A stretch of DNA of 64,000 nt from Anniella stebbinsi (taxonomy: Eukaryota > Chordata > Lepidosauria > Squamata > Anniellidae), in NCBI GenBank assembly GCA_029215795.1, contig JARDYH010000002.1, positions 47,538,001 to 47,602,000 of the forward strand, written 5' to 3'. Within the stretch, counting starts at the first letter, position 1. Each line of letters begins with the position of its first letter. Shown piece after piece: positions 10,751 through 23,227 of the stretch. The notes below the pieces were generated by a model, which was given only the letters and a program-made list of their open reading frames with translations, was not told the origin of the DNA and searched no databases. Position numbers and translations under genes: made by a program.

Positions 10751-11957
10751 GTGTCCTTGGGCACTTTGCCGTAAGCCCAAAAACGCCACCAAAAGAAATT
10801 TTAAATACATTATAGAACAACCTGAGAATGAGCCAATAAAATGGAAGCCTCTTTCCTGAGGGAAGAAAAGTTTCAGGAAATTGTTGGGCAGACTTAAGCA
10901 CAGCAAAATCTGTGCTCCACCTCTTCCCTGGATTTGGGCACAACACTGCCCCACCACCACCGCACACACACACACCTGCTATAAGGTTTTCTGGGAAGTA
11001 GATGCATTATAAGTATCTGCATTAGAGACAAGATGTATCTACAATCACCCCTCAGAAATGTTATGTTTGAAAGACCCTGGGGAAGGTGTTAACCCTGAAA
11101 AATGGCAACTAGGGTTGAGCCAACATTTCTCAGAAGGCATTTTTCTCAGAAAAATTCAGAGGTTTTTCTTTTCTTGTCCATCCTTTCACCCCACCCACAG
11201 AAAGAAAAAGACACCTTGCAAAATTTTCTCCAAATTTTCTTCACCAACTTTTTGGGTGGTGGCCACCTCTCCACTGCACAATATCCTAGAAGGACAGTAT
11301 TCATGGGGCATTGTGGAGGATGCAAAATGGAACCAGAATGCCAAAACAGTTGCTGCTGTTCCCCCTTGCAGCAACAACTGGGGGAAAAAACATTAAAAAG
11401 GCCTTAGGAAAAAGAAGAAAGAAATTGTGCTACAATCCCTGGCAACCTGTGAGAAACTGTTGGAGAATTTCACCTCCCCCTGGAGAAATTTGGAAAAATT
11501 GCCCACCCCCATCCCAATTTCCCTGCCCACAAACAAGGTGGAGAACTTCGAGAGGCAATTTGTGCAAAATATTGTCTTGAAATTCATTGTTAACATTGGC
11601 GCCTGTCTGGTGATTGATTGATGTTCACTGGAGGCAAATGAAGGGGTTGTGTCTATTTTAATAGTCTGTTCCTTTGCTCATGCTCTTTCTTTTAGGTAGA
11701 AATCCTTTGCCCTGGAACACCTATTGAATAGTAGAACTGTTTTAAACTGAATGTGAGTGTTATATTCAGCAGAGAGATATAGGTACATCTGAACCAGGAT
11801 CACATGTTGTCTGAAACTCTGGAAAGATGGGGGGTGGGATACTTTGCCAATCATAACTTAAAAACATCCTACAGTTGAGGTCAGCATGTGTGATCTACTT
11901 AGCTTTTCATGGAAGTAAAACAAGGATTAGTATGAAATATATTTGTGTACCAAAGAC
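10751..11957. other. No gene or firmly recognised repeat
   Basis: Includes a short CA-rich run (10962-10975). 'ctagggttgagccaacattt' at about 11110 could be the left end of a degenerate TIR element, but I found no right end. Reading frames here have no recognisable domain. Confidence 0.4.
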
Positions 11958-12938
11958 TAGGGATGTCAGAGAAATCCACAGATTCAGATGAGTTTGGATT
12001 TCTGTGAATCCAACCTGCGGATTGGGCAGCAGAAAGGCTTTTTGTGAGTCATGTGGATTTTGCAAACCTGCAGACCAGTTTTACCCCATGAGCGCAATAC
12101 ATAGTAAGGTATGAGCAGGGAGGTATAAAACTTTATTTTCACTTTGCAAACCATTGAAATTTGCCCCACTCACAATCCCAGACATGAGCACAACTGTGTG
12201 TGTTTTTTTTAATTTTAAAAAGGTTTGCAAAATCCTGAATTTGCCACCACATTAAAAAAAATGGGTGCTTTGAAAAAAGTGCACTTTAAAATGCACATTT
12301 TTGAAAAAAAATATACATTTTTATGTTTTAGTCAATGGAAGGAAAGTGTGCATTTTTCCTTTTTGAAGGAAAAAAACAGGGTGCCAATAAGAGTTGGAGC
12401 TTAATGAACCAAGCTACAAAGTAGGGATAGATGGACTCCATCTGGTTTCACCGGGCAATCACCAAGCCCCAGCCACCACCCGCCCTCACTCACCCTGCTG
12501 GATGGCCTGATGAGGGCCATGGGGCTGCCTGTCTCCTTAGCAAGCTGCCATTTGCATAAAAATGGTGGCTTGGGGATTTCTGGAAATCTAATGTTATGTA
12601 AATGGAGGCCATGAAGGGGCCTTTTATGCAACATTAGAGGCATGACTAGACCATTCATGCATGTAATGTTGTGGAAATGTCCCCTTTACACTCGCCAGTT
12701 ATGCAAATCCCTGAGTCGCCATTTGTACGCAAAATGGTGACTCACTAAGGCCACTGGGCACTTGCGGACAGCATAAGCGCCTGGTGAACCAGTCCAGTAA
12801 GTGGCTGTGGCTCAGTGAGCAGGGTCAGGAAGGCCAAGCAGGGGAGAGTCCACCGGACTCCACTCTCCACTCAGGCTCCCACGACACCCCTACTACAAAA
12901 TGGATTTCAGAGAATCTTGGCAAATTTGAGCATCCCTA
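11958..12938. mobile_element. Possible ~980-bp TAGGGATG-ended DNA element
   Basis: The left end 'tagggatgtcagagaaatcc' and right end 'gagcatcccta' resemble the TAGGGRTGTGCA ends of firmer elements at 28373, 37286 and 46149. 'gatttcagagaat' near the right end mirrors the left subterminal sequence. Flanking octamers do not match, so the boundaries and the call are tentative. Paired words such as 'gccatttgcataaaaatggt' and 'gccatttgtacgcaaaatgg' occur inside. Confidence 0.4.
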
Positions 12939-12953
12939 TTTCTCCCATCCCTA

Positions 12954-14947
12954 ACTATGAGGCTTCAGCTTATTAACTTCCAGTCTTCTAGACTGTTATA
13001 GAGCATTGGATGCATACTTTGTAACATGCCAATCATCTGCTCAATTATGAAAGGGGAGGGACAGTTTAAATTGCAAGCTGAAAAGTAAACGTTGGTACTT
13101 AAATTTAGGGAACAAATTTGCAAGCACTCATCCGACTTTGTAATTAGCTTCCCAGTGACATGCAAAGGTCTCCTTCAAGTTGAATGGAATTGCTAAAAAC
13201 ATCTGTTTCTTGTTTCAAGAAGACCTTTTTTTGAGGATGGGTGCAGCATTCCTAGGTCATGCGAAGCCTGAAAGCCATACTGATTTGCTCTTACAGAAAT
13301 GCTGCATGCCAGTGAGCATGTGAGATCCAGGTAATGATACATGGTTGTGTTCTTGATGTTATTTAAAGCTAATTTTGCACTTTTTTAAAAAATGCTTTGC
13401 TTTTTATTTAGCATTTGAAAAGTAAGTGAAGTACATGGCTATAATTTTGGTCACTGTGGTGTGCCCAATTGCTAGGGAAAGGAGCCATCTATAAACAAAG
13501 GGCAACACACCATTTTATTTTCAGTTCAACTCTAGATTACCTTGGACCTTGCTTCTCCAAGGTATCATTTGTGAAGCTGCAGCTGCTAAACAGAATTAAT
13601 GAATGCAGTAAACAAAATCTCCTTTGCCACACTCAAAAAGTGGAACACCCACAACTCTTTAAACATTGATCATAGACAAGAAGACCTGTAATGCATAGTG
13701 GCATGAGGTTTGGGCCTAGATGACTGGGAAAGAACAGCGGTATTGTCCAATTCATTTTCAAATGAATATACTATGTAGTACATTGTGCGCCCTTTCGTAA
13801 ATACAAACTCTGAGCTAGTTTTACTCCCAAGCAGGAGTTGTTACTTAAAAAGAATATGTGCGACAGATTGCCCAATGTTGTTTCAGGCTTTCCACCACCA
13901 CCACCTTTAGCAAGCAGTGTTGCTATTAAGGTGCAACAAACTAGATTACTAGCAGTTTTTTAATGTGGAGGCTTTTTGCTAAATTGTTTTCTGCCACTAG
14001 CGCACTGGCTCTGAGGAGCCAGTGTTCTTTAGCAATCAAGAACCAATTTCAGAAGAAACTTAAATAACGAAATAGTTATATGTCCCCTCCACTTTTTAAC
14101 CTTTCTGGTATTATTGCATCACATCACCAGTGAGAGTTAAGCCATCATGCAGAGCAATGGGGGAATGAAAATATATTTCCCTGTACCACCTGTTGTGTAC
14201 TGCCACCAACCTACCAAAATTGGTACCGCAAGTTTGCAGTTAACCTACATATCAGAAAACTAATCCGTGATTTAAAAGTGGCACTGGGAATTGTTTTTAA
14301 ACCCCTCCCCATGCATCAATTCACATCCCATTTAAACCAGCTTACATGTCAGAAACCATGGCCTGAGCACGCATTGTGTTGGCATGGTGACGCTACATGC
14401 ATATTGACTAAGGGCCTCATTTCATCATGAAATATTGCATAGCTAAGTTTCTTTTACATCTGCAGCATCACATTTAAATGAGGTCTACTCAATCCCTCAT
14501 AAAGCAATAAACTATTTCTCTTGGGTCCTATCCCATGTAGCAATAGGACTCTTGCTGGTCCTATCCCATGTAGCAATGTGCCCTCCAAACGTCTTGACCT
14601 AATGGTGCCTTTAATACTAGGAACAAGCTAATTTGTCTATTTCTGGTCTGTATCACTTTTGCATGATTTTCTCCATAATCCTGTCCCATTTCTGCACTAA
14701 ACTGTGATTTTTAATGTTAAAAACATCTTTATTTTTTTTAAGGAATTAAATATTTAAATTTTCTTTTCTCTCAAAATACATATTTCAGTGCACATTTTGA
14801 TACATTGAAACTGCTGAGACCTATATTGCTATATGCAGAGAAATGCAAAATCTGATGGATAGTTAAGTTCCAATCTGTATATTACCCCAAAAGGTGTAGA
14901 ACAGATTATTTTATGTAGGATTCTGCGAAGTTCAAATTCATCCCTAC
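12954..14947. other. No gene or recognised repeat; unassigned AT-rich DNA
   Basis: No coding signature. A right-end-like 'catcccta' occurs at about 14940-14947 without a convincing left partner. A phrase 'cctatcccatgtagcaat' is duplicated at about 14527 and 14559. Confidence 0.45.
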
Positions 14948-14959
14948 TCAAGAGCCCAA

Positions 14960-15722
14960 GATGTGCCTTCTCAACACGCCAGGACTTGTTCCCGCGCGTG
15001 GAGGCCATTGTGGGTGGAGCCGGGAAGAAGAGCCAGCATGGAAGCTAGCCATTGGCAGCTTCAAAAACAGTGTCACCGCAGTAGGGAGGGGAGGCGAGCA
15101 TATAAATTCAGACTCACCCCTCCCTGCAGCATCTTCTTCATAGCGGCTCCCTCCCTCCCTCCCTGTAGGCAGTGTGGGTTCGCTGGTTGCCTTGTTGGGG
15201 GCCAAGTAGGAACTTTTTGCTCATAAACAATTTTCTGTCTATGGGTTTTTTCGCCTACTTCACACTGCAAGACAGGTTGAGTGTATTAAATAGGTTAAGT
15301 AATATAAAAATGTTGGTCACAATTGTCTTGGCAGGTAGGCGCGGGCATCTGGAGAGGATATGGTAGGTGAGCATGCACAGGCACTGTTAGGTGATTGGTA
15401 ATGCCTGACGGCCCCCAGCTGTGAGTTTCACGGCCTCAGCTGGTGGGATAGGGGTTACCTTTGAGGCCAACCTTATTCATCCACTCGGAGCCATACGGCG
15501 CAGGGGGAGATGAGAATGGAAGGTCTCCCACCCCATAAGGGGCAGCCCGGGTAGTGGCAAAGACTTGGCGCCACTTCCCGGGGGAGTGCATGTCTCGCCC
15601 AGAATGATAGATGCCCGCTTAGGTTTACCCAATCTGCAGATCTTTAAATAAAAGTGGCCCTGTTTAAACCCAATTACTGTGTGTGGTCTCTTCTTTTCTC
15701 CGGCTTCCACTTCCGCAATACA
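14960..15722 (+). mobile_element. LTR-like retroelement sequence, sense (partner of 655-1345)
   Basis: A TATA box 'catataaatt' at 15099-15108 is followed by a C/T-rich start-site region. Next come the shared block 'ggccaagtaggaa ... ttttttcgcctacttc', 'ggtaggcgcgggcatct', 'gtgattggtaat', then AATAAA at 15647-15652 and a ~70-bp tail ending 'cttccgcaataca'. This fits a solo LTR with U3, a long R and a short U5. I see no internal retroviral coding sequence on either side and no clear target duplication. The 7-bp words AAGTAGG/CCTACTT flanking the conserved block could form a hairpin in the transcript. Confidence 0.55.
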
Positions 15723-17176
15723 GCAGCCTAGTAATACACAGGTAGTGTATTATTGGGTATGCTTTCAGGGCTCTTCTTCAGTTCTCCAACCTGGGACTGC
15801 ATAAACCCTATTCTTTATTGCTCAAAATATTCCTCTACTGGCATCTTTGTAAGCTATAGCTCCCCTGTCAGAGTTAATTCTTCTCTAGATTGTGGCCTAA
15901 GGTCTGGCTTCCCAAAGGCAGCAGGAGGAGTGGGAGATTTGTACCAGGGAAGGGAAATGAATTATACTGCAGACAGGACTCACCATGTGCTTTCCCTGCC
16001 CCCCCCCCCTACATAAAGAAGCAAGAATTATCCAGGATACCACAGTTGTCTACAGGTTTGTTTACACAATCAAGATTCAGCATACTGAGTAGGGATTGAG
16101 ATTTATCAGGAGAGGTCTACTCCAAGCAGGGACTGTCTATACACTCTGGAAGCCCCAGGATGGCTCCAAATCTGCACGGCATCAGTTATATGATGCAACT
16201 ACCAATTCGGAGCCACCCCAGGTAAAGAGCCAAAGATCCACTGCAGAAAAGTCAGGGACTTACCCTGACTATTCCTGCCCAAACAAGGTTGGTGTAGCTC
16301 TTTCCCATCTTTCTTCGCTCAGGCACTGCACCGGGGGGGGGGGTATTTCTGGGTGAAATACGACCTCACATTGGTCACTGGAAGCCAGAAGAGGGGGAAG
16401 GAACGGGTCTGACAAGCCTAATGGCCACCGGAAAGCCCCTGCTGCCTCCCTCCATGTAAATAACTTGCAGGTTTGGTGGCAGACCAGCGCCAACTTGGCA
16501 ACATGAAGACAGCCCCTGAACTAGTCCCCTGGAGTTATTTGGCCTCACCATCTCCCATCATTTGACCCATCCATGCATGCTAAGTTCTAATACAGACATG
16601 AATGGAGCAAGTTCCTTTTTTTAACAGAACTTACTTTGCCTTTCACAGGCTTGCAAATGAGAATCAGAGGTGTTCTCATGAGGTTATTGCCTCTATATTC
16701 ATTTGTTTAGAAAAGGACATTCACTTGTAGAATGAAATGAATTATTCTTCAACAGTAGTTGAAACCAAAGCAAGAATTTTAGGGGGGGGGAATAGTGTAT
16801 GTTTCTGTTATGTATTTATCTCACTGTGTATAATTATACAATAAACACCAAGTCAGAAGACTAAATTATTTGTAAATATTAATTCACACAGGTATTTAAT
16901 GTCAGTTCACATATTCCATGTAATACAACCAGTTATGTATAAAAGTATAGAAGTCATGTGTGACTGCTAACACATGGCCTCACTAGTACCAATATTTCAA
17001 GTTGAAATTAGATTTCACCTGCTGCTGAAACACCCAATCTAGTAATAGCACAATAGGCAAACCATAGCAAGTTTTTTTTGGTGTACATTCATAAATACAC
17101 TGGGTAATTACACCCCAAGTAAATTATACATCAAATACTTGTGCTTCAAATTATCAAGCAGATATTTATCACATTT
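15723..17176. other. No gene or recognised repeat
   Basis: Includes a poly-C run (about 16001-16010) and a poly-G run (about 16331-16340), both awkward for sequencing. Nothing coding recognised. Confidence 0.45.
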
Positions 17177-17268
17177 AAAGTGCAATTCTCGGTGTATCTA
17201 CTCAGAAGTAAGTCCCATTGAACTCAGTGGGACTTACTGCTCAGTAGAAACACTGAGGATTGCACTTT
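17177..17268. repeat. 92-bp near-perfect palindrome (short MITE-like repeat)
   Basis: 'aaagtgcaat' at the left mirrors 'attgcacttt' at the right. The central arms 'aagtaagtcccattgaa' and 'agtgggactta' fold back on each other. A related copy is at 55973-56066, and shorter relatives ('aatcctatgcatactta') lie at 19560 and 19825. It encodes nothing. Confidence 0.7.
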
Positions 17269-19894
17269 ATTCCCAGAAGTGAGTATAGGATTGCAGCATT
17301 TGAATATCTTTTCACAATTGTAGTATACTGAAAATCATTTCTGTTATTCAACTCTATGTTCTTTAAATAACTTCCCAAACTATTTTTTTCATCATATGTG
17401 TTATCTCTATGGATCTGGTTAGTTTTTATTCAAGAAGGGAGGGGCTACTGCTGTTGTTTTGCATGTGTAATGTTTTTCTTATGGAAGCTGCCTTGTGAGA
17501 GCATTTGCCCTAAAAGATGGGTTGCAAATATTTTAAATGCATTAATAAAAATTGTCCTACTATTGTGACTTCCCCTTTAAAGCACTGTTTTTATATTCCT
17601 TATCGTTATGAAATGTCACTGCTCTGTTTCTTTTATAGAGAAAATAATGATGAAAAGGTATCTTATTTATTTTAAGTTTAATATTGGCAAAGTGTTCATA
17701 TTTTGAATTTTAATTTAACACCTGAATAACATGCAATATTTGAGATTACCACACAGAATTAGGATCAGAGACAGATTAAAACACTGTTCTGCCATTGCCC
17801 ATATAAAGTATTAATATTAGTTGCAGTGAGTACTCTCAGACATTTTTATAAGTAACATTAACAAATGCCTTGTAGCTTCGCTGGGAACAATTGAGTATTC
17901 TTGTGCATGACACTAGTGTGGTGTGTCATTCAGTTGAAGACTGAGCTAAAAAATAGATTTATAGTGGCATATCATGCTTGATACACCCTTTTGTTTCTGC
18001 AGGGCTACTGTAATGAACAATTAGCCAGTGCTTTTAGCACCCTTATTGAAAATTATGCATCTGGGTTCTCATGTGATGCATTCTCCCGTGTTCTAAATAA
18101 GATAGTGGTGGTAGGAATTTGAAGTGGCAATTTTCATAATGCAGATGTTTGAGATTTGCTGGACATGTGGAATTTGGTGGTTTCTTTGGCACTTGTGAAA
18201 ATGCTCTTGGTGTTGTCTTGGTCCTGGTTTCTCTTTACTCCTCCACTTACCACTTTGATATAAAGGAACACATGTAACTCTTGGGGGGTGGGGAGATATG
18301 ATCACTCATTCACAAACACATTTCAATGATAATCAAGTGAATAGCTGTTTATTACAAGACATACTGCAGAACAAAAATGTGCTGTGTGTTACAGTATCCC
18401 AGATTTAAATGCTCTCCTTCCCTCTCTGTACAAAATTGACATGTGCTATCATTCTTACTAAATTATGTATTAAAATGCAACTGTCATATTAGAATTGTAG
18501 GAAAGTGAGAAGGGGGAGAGAGGGAGAGAGAGAGAATTCAACTAGTATAACAGTGACAACTGATTTAGCCAGAAATTCATTTCCATAGCAGTTTCTTGCT
18601 ACCTTTATTCAAAATCTCTCCCCAGCCTTAAGTGAAGCCAACATTTCACAAAGACTTCATCTCAGCTAAATACTTCGCTGTGTAGCCAAGAAATGTTGTG
18701 GGCTTAAAAGAAAATCAAGTATGACTGCTTCGTCTTTTCTTCAGTTAAGAAAGAAAACAAGTCTTATTTTCCGTTTTCTTGGTTGTTGAGTATCCAGGTA
18801 ACAAACCACTTAAAATCGAGCAAACAAAACTTGATAATTGGCCCCATCCCCATCTGAGCCACAGAAGAATGTAACCATGGCAACCTGTAGACCATCTCAT
18901 GCACCTTCAGGATTTAGGCTTTTCAGAATCTGTCCAACACCAAGCAAAATTACATTTCAGGGAACATTTTGTTCTTTACTATGAGGATGGGTGAAAGTGG
19001 ACCCATAAATAGTTCTCAACAAGGAGGAAAGGAGGGGAAAGTGCAGCTGATATTCTGGTATCTATTTTAAAGAGAGAGATGTTAAAGTTCCACTGAGCAA
19101 AAGAACAAACAACCACAGACCCTGCAAAAGACAATAATTAAGACTAGGATGACTCAAGCTCAGCAGGTTGTCAGAAAGCTTCATTGCAAATGTGAACTTT
19201 CTTCAAAGCTAAAAAGCTGGATGCAAAATGAGTCATTTTGCAGTTTTAGGGTCTAATCTCTCTATTCTCCCCTTGACAATTGTGAATGTAAAGTCTGCCC
19301 TGCTTCTATGGCATGAAAAGACTGTTTCCATGAAATTAGATTTTAGAATGGCCAGTATTGTAAATCCTGGTGGATATTTACATTTAAAAGGTTTTTTAGT
19401 CATTTATATCCCACATTAAAAACAAAGTAAAACTCCCAGGAGGCACACAGAATTTTTTAAAAAAAACTATAATAAACCACAATTAAAATAATATCAAAGA
19501 GTTAAAAGAACATAATCATAAAATATATAAGAGATAACACCAAAAAATACTCCTTGAGGTTGTAATCCTATGCATACTTACCCGGAATTAAGGCAGGTAA
19601 GCTATAGCAATTAAATGTAGAGCCAATTTTTTTTACTTTCTATGAGAAGTGAAAAGTACGTTTTGCTGACTTTGAACTGTTGTTATTTATGTGCTTTTAT
19701 TATTCTTAACATATTGTTCTTTTCTCATATTCTTTGTTTATTTTTGTTTTCTTTTGTTATAGCCAATGATTGTAATGATAAAATTTTATTCATTCAATAG
19801 CCAACACAAATGTTACTCCTTAAGGATGCAACCTTATGCACACTTATCTGGGAGGAAGCCTCATTAAAATCAATGATACTTAGTTGTGAGGAGC
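17269..19894. other. Unassigned AT-rich DNA
   Basis: No gene seen. It contains a GA-rich run (18509-18536), A-rich LINE-tail-like sequence (19390-19540) and two short 'aatcctatgcatactta'-type pieces (about 19560-19600 and 19825-19890). Much of it may be unique intergenic or intronic sequence. Confidence 0.45.
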
Positions 19895-20215
19895 CATGCA
19901 TTGTATAAAATGATTAGTGGGATATGAAAGCTTTCAGAGCTTGTCTATAGACAGGAAGAGAGGGAGGCTGATGCTGGGGAGAGAATTCCACAGCCATGGA
20001 GTCAACACTCAGAAGGCCATTTCCCTGGCACTCATTAATCTGGTCTTTGCCAATGATGAGCCAGAAAGCAGTCACTCAGATGCTGATATTACAATTTGGA
20101 TAGGTTCAAATGGTTGCAACGGAATCTTTAGATAACCTGGTCCTAACTCAAACCCCAAGACTTTAAATCAAGGCCAAAAAGAACTGGTAACCAGTGCAGT
20201 GCATATAAGCTTGGT
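19895..20215 (-). mobile_element. Diverged L2-like LINE fragment, antisense
   Basis: 'gagagaattccacagcc', 'agaaggccatttccctggc' and 'ggtaaccagtgcagtgcat' resemble the antisense L2 segments at 36400-36700 and 56200-56300. Heavily mutated with no reading frame. Confidence 0.6.
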
Positions 20216-20248
20216 GTAACATGTGCTAAACTACTTGCTTCTGCCAAA

Positions 20249-20459
20249 GCCAGATCTACACCAAGCAGGATATAGCACTACGAAAGTGTTATACAAAAGG
20301 CAGGAGCCACAACAAGCAGGATATAGTGGTATATGGTATGTATCAATGGGCCCCAACAGTTGTCATTGCACTTCAATACTGCTATAAAGCAGTAGTGTGG
20401 CTCCTGCCTTTTATATACCACTTTCATACCACTATATCCTGCTTCATGTAGATCTGGCC
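20249..20459. mobile_element. ~211-bp hairpin MITE, ends GCCAGATCTACACC
   Basis: The left end 'gccagatctacaccaagcag' mirrors the right end 'ctgcttcatgtagatctggc'. Nested inner arms around 'gcaggatatag' and 'aaaaggcaggagccac' extend the hairpin. Relatives with similar ends are at 50524-50655, 52452-52569 and 62208-62919. Confidence 0.7.
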
Positions 20460-20572
20460 CAGGTTTTGCAAGGGGAGGGGGCTGGCTACATCTTGACCAA
20501 TTGTAGTTTCTGAAATGTCAAAATCAGCCCCATCAAACTGCCCCAGATTCTTTCAACCCATCCCTTATGAAA

Positions 20573-20610
<38 letters not shown>

Positions 20611-20629
20611 CATCATCATCATTATTATT
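20573..20629 (+). repeat. (ATT)n/(ATC)n microsatellite
   Basis: A trinucleotide run of about 19 units at the 3' (A-rich) end of the antisense LINE that follows. It probably arose from that element's 3' tail. Confidence 0.9.
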
Positions 20630-21258
20630 GTATCTCTCTCACTCATGGTGTTTTTTCTAGATGGACATGACGGGCTTTGTGTGTTTTTCTTTTTTGTCTA
20701 TGACCGTTACGTCTGGTCAGTTGCAGGGTATTGTCTTGTCGGTATGAATTGTTCTGTCCCAGTATATTTTATGATCTGCATTTTCCAAGATTGTTTTGGG
20801 TGAGTATGTATAGTATGGTGTAGGTTGTTTGATAAGGTTGAATTTGATGGAAAGTTGTTGGTGAATTATTTTTGCAGCTGTATTGTGTCTGTCCAAAAAT
20901 TCCACTCCTGCCAGAATTTTAAATCCTCCTGTTATATGGTCTATTGTTTCTTGCAATTGATGGCATTTCCTGCATAGGTCTGTTGTTACGCTGTTATCTT
21001 TTATGGTGTATTTTTGGTAGTTCTTGGTGGCTATAAGTTGATCCTGTTTAGCTATTCTGAATCCTTCGATTTCTGGAAATAGCTCACCCTTTATGAGCCA
21101 TTTGTACGATTGTTCTTTGTTTATTTGTGGGTTCTGTATTATGTTATAGTGCTTCCCATGGAGTGCTTTTTGTGCCCATTTTTCTTTTTTCTCTGTGAGT
21201 GTGAGTGGTCATGTTTGGTCTTCGTTTTGTAGTGCTATGTTGAGTGGGGTGTAATATA
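20630..21258 (-). mobile_element. R4/Dong-type LINE fragment, antisense, internally deleted
   Basis: On the minus strand this matches 35230-35790 of the sense copy. The frame at 20717-20956 reads ETIDHITGGFK ... DRHNTAAKIIHQQL, the C-terminal zinc-finger region typical of restriction-like-endonuclease LINEs. The last zinc-finger Cys is Phe here (GGF for GGC). Just beyond 'gaccgttacgtctgg' the copy jumps, within an A-rich stretch (about 20676-20696), to sequence equivalent to 36095-36150. This removes about 300 bp that encode the endonuclease in the sense copy. The shared 3' end fixes the 3' terminus of the family. Not active. Confidence 0.8.
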
Positions 21259-21261
21259 TAT

Positions 21262-21325
21262 CTGCTGTTATTATTAATTGCATTTATGTACCGCCCCACA
21301 GCTGAAGCTCTCTGGGTAGTTTTGT
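21262..21325 (-). mobile_element. L2 3'-tail remnant, antisense
   Basis: 'ttatgtaccgccccacagct' followed by 'gaagctctctgggtagttt' matches the antisense L2 3' UTR at 25355-25395. Only about 60 bp remain. Confidence 0.6.
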
Positions 21326-22673
21326 TTTCACCAGGCTTATCATAAGTGTGTCAGGGCTCACCAGCAAAACCCCTTCTAGTAGTCTACCATTTTGAGAATC
21401 CTCTACAAGGTTGCCATAAGAACTGGATCATTCCTTGTAACAGAATAAAGCAAAAGAATTTGCAGATTGGTATAGAAATAATCACACAACACACTTTAGC
21501 TTTCTGCACAATTAACTCTAGATACAGCCATGGAGATTGTCCAGCGTTGTGTTCATGAAGTGTCAATGGAATCGGAGAATGGAAGGAGTTACTAAAGGTT
21601 GTTGCACAGGCACTGTAGCTTAGACACCACTATTATTATTAATGCTAGTGTAATATTGTTCAGGTTTTTTCCCTTGCAATTAAAGATTCCTTGCTGCTTA
21701 ACTTTATCCTCAGAGAGTTTTATATCTCACACATTTTGATAGAAGTATAAGCTCATTAACAGAATATATTTTAGCCAGACCATTACGACTTCATTTTGAA
21801 TCACAGCTCATTAAAACAATTATAATCAAATGTTTCATTTTCTTTTTCCCTTGTGAGGAACAGCTGAAAAGGTTATGTTTGTTTTTCTTTATCAGAATCT
21901 CTAGAGCTATATAAACAGACTACTTGGACTTGTTTGTGCTGTTTTTTCCTTTATATTTTAGAGTGTTCTTGGGAACATGCAGATGAACTTGTAATGTTCT
22001 TCTCTGTGTCAGTTTGGAAGAGCTATAGAGATGGGGCAAGAAAATCTGGTTGTACTCTCTGCCCCTTATGTTGTACATTGACTGGTACTGGCCAGGAACA
22101 TGAAGTGATGAAATGTAATAGATTGTATATTCATATCTTTGCATTATATCTTTGGATCAGTCACAAGGTAGCAGCCTCATGTACACAAGCCCTTCAGAGC
22201 TTTGTAGGATCAAGAACTCCACAATGAACTTGAAAACTGTAAGCCCAGAGTTCAGGGGAGCTATTCAATAGCCTATTGGAGAAAGAGTGTTCAAGAATAG
22301 AAAGTAAAGTAATGGACATGCATCCACCAGCTCTTAGTCATGAGTAGCCAGGGTTGCAGCCAGGTAAATTAGCCAAGAAAACCATGAGAGGAATGGAGAA
22401 AGTGAAAGATGGAACAAAAACCAAACTAAGAAAGAGAAGATTCAGAAGTCTGAATTAAAACTGTTTCTTGGGCAAAAGGCTGGCTTTGCCTCCTCACATT
22501 AATCCCCACAATAACCACCAGGATCCAATCAAGAGGGTCATGGATGGGGCCAGACAGGCCAGTGCTGGAAAATAATGTGCAATCTGATGATACAGACCTG
22601 TAGGCCTTTATGATGAGTTATTAGAAGCTAGGGTGCTGAATCCAATCAAAGCTTTCCCCCTCCCTCTCTTCCC
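21326..22673. other. No gene or recognised repeat
   Basis: Unassigned sequence of moderate AT content. Short frames only, with no domains recognised. Confidence 0.45.
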
Positions 22674-22797
22674 AGGTAGAAGGTTGATTTCCAAATATTT
22701 TGGACTTCAACTCCCAGCATTCTTACCCCATGGCCATGATAGAAGGGGCTTCTGGGAATTGAAGTCAAAAACACCTGGAGATCTACCTTCTGCCCAC
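22674..22797. mobile_element. ~124-bp palindromic MITE-like repeat
   Basis: 'aggtagaaggttgat' mirrors 'atctaccttctgcccacc', and 'ggacttcaactcccagca' mirrors 'ttctgggaattgaagtc'. It appears related to the palindromic repeat at 31770-32950. Confidence 0.6.
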
Positions 22798-23227
22798 CCA
22801 CAGCCTAACTGACCTTAACTAATAACAATAAAGGTTATTATATCATGGGTATGCAATAATGTTTTTTTTTCCTTTTTGTCAGGACACATTTCCCAGTCCC
22901 ACCTGTTGCATCAAGAAAAAGGCAAAGTTCATTAGCATCCCAGAAGCCCATGCAAAAAATAAGACTGATAAGCTGAAGACGTCTCAGCCAGAGGGCATTT
23001 TCAAACCTGGAGCTGCCCTTTGCTGCACATGCTCAGTGTGGCTTTCTTTGTTTGGATGGCTTCTTGGTTTTCTTTCATTTTGCACTTGTTGCTGGTGGAG
23101 TTGCAGGCCTAGTTTGGAGAAATTACCTGAGATATATTTTAAAATCCTCAGCAACTTGACTCAGGCTTTTTCTTTCACCTTCTAACTTCTTGCATTGTTT
23201 CCTTAAGGATGAGGGTCAACTTTCTAG
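22798..23227. other. No gene or recognised repeat
   Basis: A 108-codon frame at 22859-23185 begins in a T-rich run and has no recognisable domain. I do not call it. Confidence 0.45.

Noticed and set aside
22859..23185. 108-codon frame beginning in a T-rich run
   Set aside because: Low-complexity hydrophobic start from the T run and no domain. Likely chance.
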